From an uncultured Candidatus Nemicrothrix sp. (GTDB lineage: Bacteria; Actinomycetota; Acidimicrobiia; Acidimicrobiales; Acidimicrobilacustridaceae): a DNA stretch of 61,257 nt. Below the pieces are notes generated by a model, which ran no database searches, was not told where the DNA came from, and worked only from the letters and a program-made list of their open reading frames with translations. The stretch covers positions 1 through 61,257 of the forward strand of contig CAIPQK010000034.1 of the NCBI GenBank assembly GCA_903867185.1, read 5' to 3'. Positions 27,164 to 36,439 of the stretch are shown here, one piece after another (positions within the stretch are counted from its first letter, which is position 1; the number at the start of each line of letters is the position of its first letter). Both the position numbers and the translations under genes were made by a program.

Positions 27164-28099
27164 TCACTCCAAGTAGTGATCGCGAAGCGCAGAGAGTCTT
27201 TCGATACATTCGCGCGCGCAGTCTTCAATAACTTTCGCTACTGGCTCGACAGCGTTGATTCGTCCAGCGACCGCGCCGCTCAGAGCGAGCGCTGAATCCA
27301 TATCGCCGCCGAAATACAATTCTTGATGGCGCGCCATGTGCTCCATCGCGTTACTCGTGACATCGAATTCAAGCGCGTTGCTTCTTTCGGTTCGGAGCAC
27401 TCGCAATGATGGTGCCGCATGTCGGTTAAGTAGAACCGTGTCTGTTTCACGAGCAGCGACGATCGCTTGCTTCCAATTGTCATGGATCGGTGATTCGACT
27501 GTCGCCACCATCCGAGTGCCCATCTGAACGGCTTCAGCTCCTAGCGCAAACGCCGCGGCCATCGTTCGACCATCGACAAAGCCTCCCGCAGCGATAATCG
27601 GAACATCGACTTTTGAAGCAACCAACGGCAGAAGAACCATTGTTGAGACGTCGCTGGGATTCTTGAATCCACCGCCTTCTGAGCCTTCAACAACGAGTCC
27701 GTCCACCCCGGCATCAACTGCTTTTTGCGCAGCCCGAAGCGTCGGGATCACATGGAACACTGTGAGTCCAGCATCTTTCAACTGCGTCGTGTACGTACGC
27801 GGATCGCCTGCCGATGTGATGACAAAGCGCACGCCTTGCTCTACGACGAAATCGACGATTGATGGATCGCGCACAAATGCCTGCGCGATGTTCACTCCAA
27901 ATGGTCGGTCGGTGAGATCGGCCATCTTTGTGATCTCTTCACGAATGGCAGCGAGATCCCCAGACGACGTCTCAATGATTCCCATGGCCCCAGCATTTGA
28001 AACCGCCGACGCCAACTGTGCTCTAGCGATGTAACCCATCGGCGCCTGCACGATTGGGATCTCGATACCCAATAGTTCAGTTATGCGGTTCTTGAACAT
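27164..28099 (-). CDS. Nitronate monooxygenase-like FMN oxidoreductase
   Basis: The 311-residue TIM-barrel flavoprotein has the NMO/enoyl-reductase-II pattern: LLGIEIPIVQAPMGYIA at the N-terminus, SNAGAMGIIE, GSEGGGFKNPSD in the phosphate-binding region, PIIAAGGFVDGRTMAAAFALGAEAVQMGTRM binding FMN. The usual NMO catalytic His in EGxEAGGH is replaced (EGSEGGGF), so nitronate oxidation is doubtful; 2-nitropropane dioxygenase-like proteins of this type include enoyl-CoA reductase and steroid-pathway members such as IpdC. ATG 28099 is used; a GTG at 28123 adds eight residues. The neighbour upstream on the same strand starts 55 bp away. Confidence 0.82.
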   Translation of the reverse strand: MFKNRITELLGIEIPIVQAPMGYIARAQLASAVSNAGAMGIIETSSGDLAAIREEITKMADLTDRPFGVNIAQAFVRDPSIVDFVVEQGVRFVITSAGDPRTYTTQLKDAGLTVFHVIPTLRAAQKAVDAGVDGLVVEGSEGGGFKNPSDVSTMVLLPLVASKVDVPIIAAGGFVDGRTMAAAFALGAEAVQMGTRMVATVESPIHDNWKQAIVAARETDTVLLNRHAAPSLRVLRTERSNALEFDVTSNAMEHMARHQELYFGGDMDSALALSGAVAGRINAVEPVAKVIEDCARECIERLSALRDHYLE

Positions 28100-28153
28100 G
28101 GCCACGACTCTCTCACTCTGCACGAGGGCGCAATTACCTTGTCGCCCGGCGAC

Positions 28154-28579
28154 TCAGACTGGTTCGTAGATTTCGTAGACGAGCTTGCCGCCTTCGCCGA
28201 CCTGGCCGCGGCCGAACAAGTGAAGTGCGTTGAGCCACCGATAGCGCTCGTCGCCCGCCTCAAACTCCATGCCGACATAGACCGGGGTCTTACCCATCCC
28301 GGCCGACCAATCGGCTCGACCCTTGTACGCCAGGTAGACCGGAACGCCATCATCGGTCATGAGGGTCATCCGAATGTCGAAGGTTCCGACTCCTTGAGCG
28401 TCGATCGCAAGCCAGTCGGCAGCGGCGCTCCCGACAAGACTCGCATTCAGCCGTGGACCCTCGATCCGGGCCTCGTTTATCTCTTGAACGATTCGGGTAC
28501 CCGCAGGCGTCGCACCAAGCATGTAGAGGCCATCTGAGGCAACGGCAAGGGTCAGTGTGGCAAAAGGTCGCAGTTCCAT
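28154..28579 (-). CDS. DUF3237 family protein
   Basis: The 141-residue beta-rich protein has the DUF3237/UPF0311 pattern: ELRPFATLTLAV at the N-terminus, GPRLNASLVGSAAADWLAID, RMTLMTDDGVPVYLAYKGRAD and a late WLNALHLFGRGQV. Its function is not established in general; members often sit in catabolic clusters. A weak -10-like AATGAT ends 6 nt before the ATG, so it may be leaderless. It is divergent from the DEAD-box helicase gene. Confidence 0.8.
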   Translation of the reverse strand: MELRPFATLTLAVASDGLYMLGATPAGTRIVQEINEARIEGPRLNASLVGSAAADWLAIDAQGVGTFDIRMTLMTDDGVPVYLAYKGRADWSAGMGKTPVYVGMEFEAGDERYRWLNALHLFGRGQVGEGGKLVYEIYEPV

Positions 28580-28585
28580 CTGTTG

Positions 28586-28591
28586 ATCATT
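28586..28591 (-). promoter_or_regulatory. Possible leaderless -10 box AATGAT
   Basis: The minus-strand AATGAT ends 6 nt before the DUF3237 ATG, the same spacing as the TAnnnT boxes elsewhere in the window. Only the NA-n3-T core matches, so support is weak. Confidence 0.3.
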
Positions 28592-28727
28592 CCATGTGGG
28601 GGCGCCCTCGGGAGCGCCATTGCGGCCAAGACCTGCCTCGTGAACCCGCCCAAAGGCCGTCGATTCGTTCTATTCGCCCCGGCGTGGGAGCGTGGAGGCC
28701 GGCCAGAGCGGTCGAGGAGCGCATCTC

Positions 28728-30467
28728 ATGGATCAACCGACCGACAACACAACCTTCGCCGATCTGGCACTTCGGCCTGAATTAGTCGAAGCCCTCGCCA
28801 GTCTTGGGTACGAAGAACCCACCCCTATCCAGCGTGAGTCCATCCCCCCGCTCATCGCCGGGCAGGACCTTTTGGGCCAGGCCGCCACAGGTACCGGAAA
28901 AACCGCAGCGTTTGCGTTGCCGATGCTTCAGAACCTCGATCCGGACAATCGTTCGAAGAATCCAACAGGTCTCATCCTTGTACCCACCCGCGAACTCGCG
29001 ATGCAGGTCTCCGAAGCCGTGCACAAATACGGCCGAGCCCTTGGTGCTCGAGTTCTCCCCATCTACGGCGGACAACCAATCGGCCGACAGCTTCAAGCCC
29101 TAGGTCGCGGTGTCGACGTTGTTGTTGCAACACCCGGTCGGGCCGTCGACCACATCAAACGCGGAACGATTCCGCTCAAGGACATCGTGATGGTTGTTCT
29201 CGATGAAGCCGATGAAATGCTTGACATGGGCTTCGCCGAAGACCTCGACGCGATCCTTGGCGCACTGCCCGACACACGCCAGACCGTTCTTTTCTCCGCC
29301 ACAATGCCCAAGCGCATCGAATCGCTTGCTCGTCGTCATCTGACAAATCCCACAACGATTCGCATCGAAGCTCCGGTCGTCGCAAAGGGCGATGCTCCGA
29401 AGGTGCGTCAACTCGCATTCATCGTGCCCCGCTCCCATAAGTCCGCCGCACTCGGTCGCATTCTTGACGTCGAGTCCCCCACCGCAGCGATCGTGTTCTG
29501 CCGAACTCGCCACGAGGTCGATCAACTCACCGAAACGCTCAATGGACGCGGCTACCGCGCCGAAGCTCTCCACGGCGGCATGAACCAAGAAGGACGAGAC
29601 CGAGTTATGGCTCGGGTTCGAAGTGGCAACGCTGACCTACTCATCGCCACTGATGTCGCCGCTCGTGGCCTCGATATCGACCATCTCACCCATGTGGTCA
29701 ATTACGACGTGCCTTCGGCCCCAGAGTCCTATGTGCATCGAATCGGCCGAGTTGGACGAGCTGGGCGCGAAGGCGTCGCCATTACCCTCGCCGAACCTCG
29801 TGAGCATCGATTGCTCGAAAACATTCAACGCGTCACCGGCGACAAGATCGCGATCGAGAAGGTCCCGACGATCTCTGATCTCCGCAATCGGCGCATGGAA
29901 CTCACCCTCGGAACGTTGCGCGAAACATTGCTTGACGACGATCTCGATCGTTATCGATCGATTGTCGAATCACTCACCGATGAGTTCGATCTCTTCGACG
30001 TTGCTCTCGCTGCCGTGAAACTCACCCACGAAAGCACCACCGGCAAAGAAGACGAAGTGGAAATTCCCGAGGTCGAGATCCGCCGTTCAAAGGATCGTAA
30101 GAACGACCGCCCCGATCGCGACGGTCGATCTGGTCGATCCGAGCGTGGGGAACGCGGAGAACGAGGCGACTACGAAAAGAAGGGGAAGAAGGGGAAAGAC
30201 CGCTCGATCGGCGTCGATTCGACCCGACTCTATTTCCCGATCGGTCGATCCTCGCAAATCCGCCCAGGCGATCTCGTCGGTGCAATCACCGGTGAAACCG
30301 GTCTTGCCGGCAAACAAATCGGATCGATCGAGATCGGCGACAAGTTCTCGCTCGTTGAAGTGCCAGAGAAGTCGGCCGACGACATCATCAAAGCGATGAA
30401 GAAGACTACCATCAAGGGGCGCAAGGTTGTCCCCCGTCGCGAGCGCTTCGAGCGCTTCGAACGCTGA
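28728..30467 (+). CDS. DEAD-box ATP-dependent RNA helicase (DeaD/CsdA-like)
   Basis: The 579-residue protein has all superfamily-2 DEAD-box motifs in order: Q motif PTPIQRESIP, Walker A ATGTGKT at 53-59, PTRELA, TPGR, VLDEADEM, SAT, DVAARGLDI and HRIGRVGRAGR. A charged linker rich in R, G, E and D (RSERGERGERG) at about residues 470-500 leads to a DbpA/CsdA-type RNA-binding domain ending near residue 570. It unwinds RNA in ribosome assembly, mRNA decay or cold adaptation. The ATG at 28728 has GAGGAG 8 nt upstream. It stands apart functionally from the catabolic neighbours. Confidence 0.95.
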   Translation: MDQPTDNTTFADLALRPELVEALASLGYEEPTPIQRESIPPLIAGQDLLGQAATGTGKTAAFALPMLQNLDPDNRSKNPTGLILVPTRELAMQVSEAVHKYGRALGARVLPIYGGQPIGRQLQALGRGVDVVVATPGRAVDHIKRGTIPLKDIVMVVLDEADEMLDMGFAEDLDAILGALPDTRQTVLFSATMPKRIESLARRHLTNPTTIRIEAPVVAKGDAPKVRQLAFIVPRSHKSAALGRILDVESPTAAIVFCRTRHEVDQLTETLNGRGYRAEALHGGMNQEGRDRVMARVRSGNADLLIATDVAARGLDIDHLTHVVNYDVPSAPESYVHRIGRVGRAGREGVAITLAEPREHRLLENIQRVTGDKIAIEKVPTISDLRNRRMELTLGTLRETLLDDDLDRYRSIVESLTDEFDLFDVALAAVKLTHESTTGKEDEVEIPEVEIRRSKDRKNDRPDRDGRSGRSERGERGERGDYEKKGKKGKDRSIGVDSTRLYFPIGRSSQIRPGDLVGAITGETGLAGKQIGSIEIGDKFSLVEVPEKSADDIIKAMKKTTIKGRKVVPRRERFERFER

Positions 30468-30488
30468 CCAATCACGCGTGCGCTCCCG

Positions 30489-30494
30489 TACGCT
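30489..30494 (+). promoter_or_regulatory. -10 box TACGCT, leaderless
   Basis: TACGCT ends exactly 6 nt before the ATG of the pirin gene, predicting transcription from the start codon. No Shine-Dalgarno sequence is present in the 33-bp gap after the helicase gene. Confidence 0.55.
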
Positions 30495-30500
30495 TTCGTC

Positions 30501-31520
30501 ATGACCGACGACCTCGTTCTACAGACCGTCCCCCTCGGCCTGCATTGGCCCACCGTTGATCCGTTTCTTTTCTGCGCGCATCACAACGATTCGTATCCAT
30601 CTGGGAATGAGCAGCTAGGTCCGAATGCTTCGCTTGACGGACGCAACATCGGAATGGATTTCGAAGGCATCGATGGTTGGCGCATGTATCACGGTGATGT
30701 CGTTCCTGGTTTTCCTCAACACCCGCATCGGGGTTTCGAAACAATCACGTACGTGCGTGAAGGAATCTGCGATCACTCAGATTCGCTCGGAGCCACAGCG
30801 CGCTTTGGTGAAGGCGATGTGCAGTGGCTTACGGCCGGAGCAGGGATCGTCCACTCGGAAATGTTTCCGCTGCGAGACCAAGTCAACCCCAACCCTCTTG
30901 AGTTGTTTCAGATCTGGCTAAACCTTCCCGCTGCCGACAAGATGGCCGAACCATATTTCACAATGCTCTGGTCCGATCAGATGCCGAAGGTTCGACGAAC
31001 CGACGCCAACGGACGTTCCGCCGAAGTTGTCGTTATTGCCGGAGAATTCGAAAGCGTGTCGCCGTTGGCTCCTCCCCCAGATTCTTGGGCATCGAAACCT
31101 TTGGCCGACGTCGCTGTCTGGCACCTCCACCTCGAACCCGGCGCTTCGCTTGAGCTACCGGTGGCTCGCTCAGCAGAGACCATTCGTACGCTGTATGTCT
31201 TCGACGGCCAAGGCGTGCGGATTGGCAACTCCGAACTTGATCGTGACACAGGGTCAGTTCTGCGAAGCGATATTTCCCTGACTCTTTTCTCCGAAGGCGG
31301 CGCCGACTGTCTCGTCCTTCAAGGCCGTCCCATCGGTGAACCTGTTGCCCAGCAGGGCCCCTTCGTCATGAACGATGACGCCGGACTTCGTCAGACCTTC
31401 CTTGACTTTCAACGCACCGGGTTTGGCGGTTGGCCCTGGCCCGTCGACGGACCTGTGCACCCTGTCGACCACTCTCAATTCGCTCGTCATCCCGATGGTC
31501 GTCTCGAAGAACCGTCCTAA
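30501..31520 (+). CDS. Pirin family (bicupin) protein
   Basis: The 339-residue protein has the pirin N-terminal cupin motif GFPQHPHRGFETITYVREG, with metal-binding His residues, then a Glu in VHSEMF and the second cupin at about 200-320. Pirins are iron-binding bicupins; some bacterial members are quercetinases or regulate pyruvate dehydrogenase. The start codon lies 6 nt behind a TACGCT box. The end of this gene contains the promoter of the downstream P450 (31547-31552 lies just after the stop), so the P450 is separately transcribed. Confidence 0.88.
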   Translation: MTDDLVLQTVPLGLHWPTVDPFLFCAHHNDSYPSGNEQLGPNASLDGRNIGMDFEGIDGWRMYHGDVVPGFPQHPHRGFETITYVREGICDHSDSLGATARFGEGDVQWLTAGAGIVHSEMFPLRDQVNPNPLELFQIWLNLPAADKMAEPYFTMLWSDQMPKVRRTDANGRSAEVVVIAGEFESVSPLAPPPDSWASKPLADVAVWHLHLEPGASLELPVARSAETIRTLYVFDGQGVRIGNSELDRDTGSVLRSDISLTLFSEGGADCLVLQGRPIGEPVAQQGPFVMNDDAGLRQTFLDFQRTGFGGWPWPVDGPVHPVDHSQFARHPDGRLEEPS

Positions 31521-31546
31521 CAACGCGTCACTGCCCCCAGAACCGG

Positions 31547-31552
31547 TAGCGT
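31547..31552 (+). promoter_or_regulatory. -10 box TAGCGT for the CYP142-like gene
   Basis: TAGCGT predicts a start near 31559. The first ATG there (31559) is out of frame with the P450; the P450 ATG at 31597 follows GGGGGGAG, so the mRNA should carry a 38-nt leader. Confidence 0.45.
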
Positions 31553-31596
31553 CCGGCGATGGAAGCGCTCTCAGCGCTGCCGCTCCGGGGGGAGAC

Positions 31597-32790
31597 ATGG
31601 CACACGACACGAGGCCCGACATCGACCTGCTCGACGGGGAGTGGTACGCCCAGCAGCCCTATGAGCAGTGGGAATGGATGCGAGAGAATGCTCCCGTGTA
31701 CTGGGATGAGCCCAATCAGGTTTGGGGCATCACCCGCTACGACGACGTGCTCGCCATCGAGAAGGACGCGAAAACGTTCTCATCTCATCGTGCTCCGCGT
31801 CCGCATGGAGAACCACTCCCCATGATGATTTCCATGGACAATCCCGAGCATCAGCGTCGGCGATCGTTGGTCAATCGAGGATTCACTCCGAAGAAGGTGC
31901 AGGGCCACGCCGAAACAATCCGCGCCATCTGCACGAACCTCATCGACAACGTTCAGGCCAAAGGCGAGTGCGATTTCGTCTGGGATATCGCCGCTCCTCT
32001 CCCCTTGCTCCTAATTGCCGACATGCTCGGTTTCGAACCCGATGCGTACGACGATCTCCTACGTTGGTCCGACGACATGATCCGCGGCACCACCGGGACT
32101 CCGACACCCGAAGTGCAGTTGGAAGCCATGAATGCCGGAATTCAGTTTCGCGAGTATCAACTGCAAGTCATCGCCGACCGCCGTTCGCGTCCCCCGCAAG
32201 ATGACCTCATCAGCACGCTCGTCCATGCTGAGATTGATGGCAATCGACTCGACGACGAGTCAATCGTGAGTGAGACCCTTCTCATCCTCATCGGTGGCGA
32301 TGAAACAAGCCGTCACGTCATCACTTGCGGAATGCTCGCGTTGCTCGAGTTTCCCGATCAGCGAGACATTTTGACGAAATCGCCTGAGCTCATCGAGACC
32401 GGAGTCGAAGAACTCCTCCGATGGGTGTCGCCCATCAAGAACATGGCGCGCACAGTCACCGCACCCGTTGAACTCCGGGGTCAATCGCTGCGAGAAGGCG
32501 ATCAGGTGATGTTGTTTTACCCATCGGCAAATCGTGACAAGCGGATATTCAACAATCCCGACCAACTCGATGTTCGCCGGAATCCCAACCCTCACCTTGC
32601 CTTTGGTTTTGGGCCGCACTTCTGCCTCGGCGCATCGCTTGCCCGCCTCGAACTGACAATCATGTTCGATGAGGTGCTGCGACGTCTCCCAGATATTTCC
32701 TTGGCTACGAACGAACCTCTTGAATTTCGCGCTTCGAATTTCATTAGCGGGCCCGAATCAATGCCTGTCAGATTCACCCCAACTCACTGA
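31597..32790 (+). CDS. Cytochrome P450, CYP142-like
   Basis: The 397-residue P450 has the I-helix oxygen-activation motif LIGGDETSRH, the K-helix EELLR and the heme loop FGFGPHFCLGASLARLE with thiolate Cys343. Several stretches match what I recall of Mycobacterium CYP142: ALPMMIDMD/PLPMMISMD, CDFVxDIAAPLP, ETLLILIGGDET, NMxRxxTA, ExxANFxSGxESMPVxFTP. CYP142 oxidises the terminal side-chain carbon of cholesterol and cholest-4-en-3-one. The ATG at 31597, behind GGGGGGAG, is chosen over upstream in-frame codons that overlap the pirin gene. A SnoaL-like gene follows 15 bp later in the same direction. No ferredoxin gene is adjacent. Confidence 0.88.
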   Translation: MAHDTRPDIDLLDGEWYAQQPYEQWEWMRENAPVYWDEPNQVWGITRYDDVLAIEKDAKTFSSHRAPRPHGEPLPMMISMDNPEHQRRRSLVNRGFTPKKVQGHAETIRAICTNLIDNVQAKGECDFVWDIAAPLPLLLIADMLGFEPDAYDDLLRWSDDMIRGTTGTPTPEVQLEAMNAGIQFREYQLQVIADRRSRPPQDDLISTLVHAEIDGNRLDDESIVSETLLILIGGDETSRHVITCGMLALLEFPDQRDILTKSPELIETGVEELLRWVSPIKNMARTVTAPVELRGQSLREGDQVMLFYPSANRDKRIFNNPDQLDVRRNPNPHLAFGFGPHFCLGASLARLELTIMFDEVLRRLPDISLATNEPLEFRASNFISGPESMPVRFTPTH

Positions 32791-32805
32791 TCACGGAGAA
32801 ACACA

Positions 32806-33237
32806 ATGGACTTTCATCCTGATGAAGTGCGCGCCGCGTACGACAACTTTGTTGCAGTTGGCGACAGTGGCGACTGGAACGCCTGGGCTGACCTCCATAC
32901 GGTCGATGGCCTTTGGGTCGAACATCATCTCGGCACATTCCGCGGGCGTGAAGCCATACGGACCGCAATTGTCGACGTCATGGCACAAGCCCCTTCCACA
33001 ATGGAATTTCCTATTGAGTGGGTTGTCATCAACGGCAATCGAGTCGTGTACTACCCGTGGCAGGTGCTCCCTCACCCCACCGGTGGAGAACCGTTCCGGT
33101 TCAGTTGCATCACAATCCTCGAATACGCAGGCGACGGTCAGTTCTCGTATCAAGAAGACGTGTACAACCCATCGGAAGGCGAGCGCGTGTTTGGGGAGTG
33201 GATCGCCGCCGGCGGTCGCTTACCCGGAATGGATTGA
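32806..33237 (+). CDS. SnoaL/NTF2-like protein
   Basis: The 143-residue protein has an NTF2-like alpha+beta barrel pattern: DNFVAVGDSGDWNAWADLHTVDGLWVEHHLGTFRGREAIR, followed by a beta-sheet-rich half. This family includes ketosteroid isomerase-like and polyketide cyclase-like enzymes as well as proteins with no known activity. GGAG lies 8 nt before the ATG and the P450 stop is 15 bp away, so it is probably co-transcribed with the CYP142-like gene. It converges on the DNA glycosylase gene with 3 bp between stops. Confidence 0.8.
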   Translation: MDFHPDEVRAAYDNFVAVGDSGDWNAWADLHTVDGLWVEHHLGTFRGREAIRTAIVDVMAQAPSTMEFPIEWVVINGNRVVYYPWQVLPHPTGGEPFRFSCITILEYAGDGQFSYQEDVYNPSEGERVFGEWIAAGGRLPGMD

Positions 33238-33240
33238 TGC

Positions 33241-33843
33241 TTAGCGAATGACCGTGATGCCGGCCGCTTGAGCGGCGCGGCCGTACCAGTCCGCCAAAGA
33301 CTCGACGGTCTCATGGGCATTGAGCCCGCTCGGATTCGGAAGGATCCAAAGTTCGGCGCCCTCGAAGCCGTCACGAGAAGGTCCCACGGCAACCTTGGCG
33401 TTACCGAATGCTTGTCGATAAGCGGTCACACCGAGGACCGCAACAACATTCGGCTTGCGCTCTCGCACCAGCGCTCGAAGTGACTCGCCACCATCGAGAA
33501 GTTGTTGTTTCGATAATTCATCTGCTCGCGCCGTAGCAATCGGGCAGATATTCGAAATACCGATTCCCTTGGTTACGAATTCCGATCGCGTCTGATTAGG
33601 AAGTCCGCATGACGCATCCACTTCGACGGAGGTAATTCCTGCCCGATACAGCGCTGGCCAAAACCGATTACCGGGGCGGGCGAAATGCGCGTTGACTGCA
33701 GCAGTCCATAACCCAGGATTAATTCCCACAAAGAGCAGATTCAGGTTTGGCGGCAAAAGATCATCGACGGTCAATCCTTGAAACGTCGCCAGTTCTGCTT
33801 TTGTGGGACGTCGGCCAACAATGAACCTGTTTTTTGAAGTCAC
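33241..33843 (-). CDS. mug: Mismatch-specific uracil/thymine DNA glycosylase (Mug/TDG)
   Basis: The 200-residue protein has the Mug active-site motif FVGINPGLW at residues 38-46, with the water-activating Asn, and the strand-wedge motif LPNPSGLNAHE near 170. It removes uracil or 3,N4-ethenocytosine opposite guanine in base-excision repair. The start is GTG, with AGGA 5 nt upstream formed inside the stop codon region (TAGGA) of the preceding SnoaL-like gene, so translation of the two is probably linked. It is the only DNA-repair gene seen in the window. Confidence 0.92.
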   Translation of the reverse strand: MTSKNRFIVGRRPTKAELATFQGLTVDDLLPPNLNLLFVGINPGLWTAAVNAHFARPGNRFWPALYRAGITSVEVDASCGLPNQTRSEFVTKGIGISNICPIATARADELSKQQLLDGGESLRALVRERKPNVVAVLGVTAYRQAFGNAKVAVGPSRDGFEGAELWILPNPSGLNAHETVESLADWYGRAAQAAGITVIR

Positions 33844-33849
33844 GTATTC

Positions 33850-34389
33850 CTAGAACGTGGCGACATCTGTCGATGACAGTTTGCGGTGTTCGATGCCCGC
33901 AAAACCGTCGGACGCGGTGTAGGTGTCTTCTCCGGTGAAGAGTCCATCGGGCCCAATGGGCCAAAGAACACACATACGCGCTTCGTAGAGATAAAATGCT
34001 GAAGGATCGTCAATCGGAAAACCACGAGCGGCAAGCGTTGTGCCGGGATAGGCCATCCGCATGAGACCCTCGGTCACAATGCAGTGCCGATCGACGACTA
34101 ACCACTCGGTTTCAAGTTGAAGTTTCTCGGCACCTGACGCAGCAAAGTCCTCGTAGAACTTCTGCACTGCAGACTTTCCGACCACATCGCCGGCTCCGTT
34201 CGGAATCGAATGCATGTGATAGTGCGCATGCTCAGAAACCGTCGCCATGAGCTTTTCCATGTCAAGCGAGGCTTCAGCCAATTGGTGTTGCAAGAGCATC
34301 TCTAGATTGCGACGCAGCAGTGGATCGGTTTCGGTTGCGAGGCGCTCCTCAACCTTGGCCCATGTGACTCTTTGATCGATGACAGTCAT
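33850..34389 (-). CDS. SnoaL/NTF2-like protein
   Basis: The 179-residue protein is an NTF2-fold member with a helical N-terminal extension (ERLATETDPLLRRNLEMLLQHQLAEASLDMEKLMATV), then HYHMHS, VVGKSAVQKFYEDFAASGAEKLQLETEWLVVD and DPSAFYLYEARMCVLWP. Function is not predictable. It has an excellent AGGAGGGG 3 nt before the ATG. It lies between the molybdopterin oxidoreductase and mug genes on the same strand, 46 bp and 6 bp away. Confidence 0.75.
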   Translation of the reverse strand: MTVIDQRVTWAKVEERLATETDPLLRRNLEMLLQHQLAEASLDMEKLMATVSEHAHYHMHSIPNGAGDVVGKSAVQKFYEDFAASGAEKLQLETEWLVVDRHCIVTEGLMRMAYPGTTLAARGFPIDDPSAFYLYEARMCVLWPIGPDGLFTGEDTYTASDGFAGIEHRKLSSTDVATF

Positions 34390-34435
34390 GTCCCCTCCTG
34401 CGCTGTTGTGCCACCTTTGTAGCCGACGCGAAGCA

Positions 34436-36430
34436 CTACATCCCGAGTTTCTCTATACGCACGGGCAATCCAGACGCTCGGGGCATAGCGGTAAGCGAGT
34501 CGACGTCATCTGAAAAACTCGTCAACGTCCCCGTGAGAGATCCGGGATGGCCATGAGTAACCGACAGGACCCCGGGTCGAATCGCGTCATCGATCGAAAC
34601 AGTGGCCACGAGCGATCCGAAGGCGCTCGACACCGCGACCCAATCACCAGTGACGACCTGCCGCTCTCTAGCTTCGTCAGGGTGGATCAAGACCACCGGC
34701 TCGTCACCTGAGCCGGCGAAACGAACCGAATTGCTCCAGGCCGATTCGCGACGAGGGACGAGCACGAGTCCAAGTTCCGGTCCTTGATGCTGTGCGAGAC
34801 GGTCACAGAACGCCTCCGGAGCAATCGACCAACAACCATCGTGGGTCATGCGCTCTCGTACCCATCCATACTCGGGGTCGAGATTCACTCCGTGGGGACC
34901 GGCCTCAATGACGTCATCGGGCTCGAACGGTCCGTGACCAAGAAGCCCTCTCAGGATCGTCTCGTCGGAGAGCGCATCGAGCGGTGCGCCCCCGAACATG
35001 GGCCGTTCAGAACGAGCGGCCAGGGAACCAAGGATCCACCAGACCGGCCGCCGCTCCGCAACGGGTTCAACAACTGCAGGTGTGAATTGCATGCCCGAAC
35101 GAAACGCCACTTGCTCAGCAAGAGCAAGGTCGGCGCGCTCGAGTTGTCCAGTGGCGGGAAAGACGTGTGTTGCCAGATCGCATAACTCGCTCTCAGCAAC
35201 ATCGATAACGACCAAGGCATCGAGCAACGCAACGGCCTGACGGAAGCGATCGGGTTCAGGGAAGGCAGACAGCGGATTTCCGCCCGTAATCACCAACACC
35301 TTCAGTCGACCTGCCTCGATTTCGTCAACGAGTGCCGCCACGGGCATCTGCCCTGCAACGCGCGAGAGATCTGGTCGCGATTTCGGACCATCGAGTGGAG
35401 GTGTTCCAGGACGAACCGGTGAAAGTTGGTTGACAACGCCGCGATTGAAGCGCATTCCCCCAATCGCATCGAGGGAATCGGTCATCGCAAGCAGAACCCA
35501 TCGAAGCCATTCAACGAGGATGCCATCGAGTGACATCGTGGAACCAGTTCCACAGAACATCGCGACGTGGCCGTGGCGTTCACGAAGGTCAGCAACAAGT
35601 CGAATGAGTTCCGAGCGGTCACAACCAGTAGCCACAGCCGCTGCATCGAGAGTAAACGGAAGAACTGCGTTGGCAAGGCGTGTGACCTCGTGGTCGCGAC
35701 ACGATCGTGCGAGCGCATCCATGCAGCGTTCATCTTCGATTAGTTCGCGAACCAGCGCGGCCAACAAGATGACATCAGAGCCAGGCCGGACAGAGAGATG
35801 CTCGTCGGACAGCGCAGCCGATTCGGTGCGTCGAGGATCGATGGTCCAAATCCTGCCGCCCGCTGCTTGGTTCTCGCGCAGCCTCCGCACAGGATCGGCC
35901 AGCGTGGTTCCATAGCCGTGCGAAACAACCGGGTTAGTTGCGAGTAACAGCAAAAGACGCGAATGCTGAGGTTCCCATACCGGGTTGAGCATTGGATGAC
36001 CAGCGATTTGTTCAGCGGCCACCAGAACCGGAGCATTGTCAACTGTCGCTGCTGTGTAGAACGACGTGCTTCCGACAGAACCCATCCACATCCCACACGA
36101 GACTTGGCCAGCAGAGTCGTACGCCAAACCCGTTGCAAGGTAGAGCGCAATCGCATCGGCACCATCGATTGACGAGACTCCCGAAAGGATTCCAGCGAGA
36201 TCGTCGAGAGCGTTCTCCCATTCGACCTCAGCTCCCCTCACTCGAGGAGCATTGAGACGAGTAGAGCCGTGATGCCATTGCGGAAGGGCGCGACCTTTTT
36301 CGCAGGTGTATCCGCGTGAGATCGGGTGATCGATGTCGCCACGGACCTTCACGACCGACTCGCCCTCAATCGTGACGGTGATTCCACAGGCAGCGGCGCA
36401 GATTCGACAATACGAACGTTGCTCTGTCAC
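34436..36430 (-). CDS. Molybdopterin-dependent oxidoreductase (DMSO reductase superfamily, solo)
   Basis: The 664-residue protein begins with the [4Fe-4S] motif C8-x2-C11-x3-C15 and C43 (GYTCEKG), followed by molybdopterin-bisPGD binding segments such as LLLLATNPVVSHGYG, WTIDPRRTESA, VRPGSD, VITGGNPLSAFPEP, and a C-terminal molydopterin_binding beta-barrel (VLIHPDEARERQVVTGDWVAVSS). No Tat signal is visible, so it should be cytoplasmic. No electron-transfer or membrane subunit is next to it. A paralogue is at 51666-53687. The segment where Mo-ligand Cys/Sec is common reads YTAATVDNAP, leaving Asp as a possible ligand. The start is GTG; an aldolase gene ends 9 bp upstream. Confidence 0.88.
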   Translation of the reverse strand: MTEQRSYCRICAAACGITVTIEGESVVKVRGDIDHPISRGYTCEKGRALPQWHHGSTRLNAPRVRGAEVEWENALDDLAGILSGVSSIDGADAIALYLATGLAYDSAGQVSCGMWMGSVGSTSFYTAATVDNAPVLVAAEQIAGHPMLNPVWEPQHSRLLLLLATNPVVSHGYGTTLADPVRRLRENQAAGGRIWTIDPRRTESAALSDEHLSVRPGSDVILLAALVRELIEDERCMDALARSCRDHEVTRLANAVLPFTLDAAAVATGCDRSELIRLVADLRERHGHVAMFCGTGSTMSLDGILVEWLRWVLLAMTDSLDAIGGMRFNRGVVNQLSPVRPGTPPLDGPKSRPDLSRVAGQMPVAALVDEIEAGRLKVLVITGGNPLSAFPEPDRFRQAVALLDALVVIDVAESELCDLATHVFPATGQLERADLALAEQVAFRSGMQFTPAVVEPVAERRPVWWILGSLAARSERPMFGGAPLDALSDETILRGLLGHGPFEPDDVIEAGPHGVNLDPEYGWVRERMTHDGCWSIAPEAFCDRLAQHQGPELGLVLVPRRESAWSNSVRFAGSGDEPVVLIHPDEARERQVVTGDWVAVSSAFGSLVATVSIDDAIRPGVLSVTHGHPGSLTGTLTSFSDDVDSLTAMPRASGLPVRIEKLGM

Positions 36431-36439
36431 TGGGTGAAC

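Noticed and set aside
27164-28099. True nitronate monooxygenase
   Set aside because: The catalytic His of the EGxEAGGH motif is not there (EGSEGGGF), so only family-level naming is justified.
28692-28727. Longer N-terminus of the DEAD-box helicase
   Set aside because: ATG 28728 has GAGGAG 8 nt upstream and starts right before the Q-motif domain.
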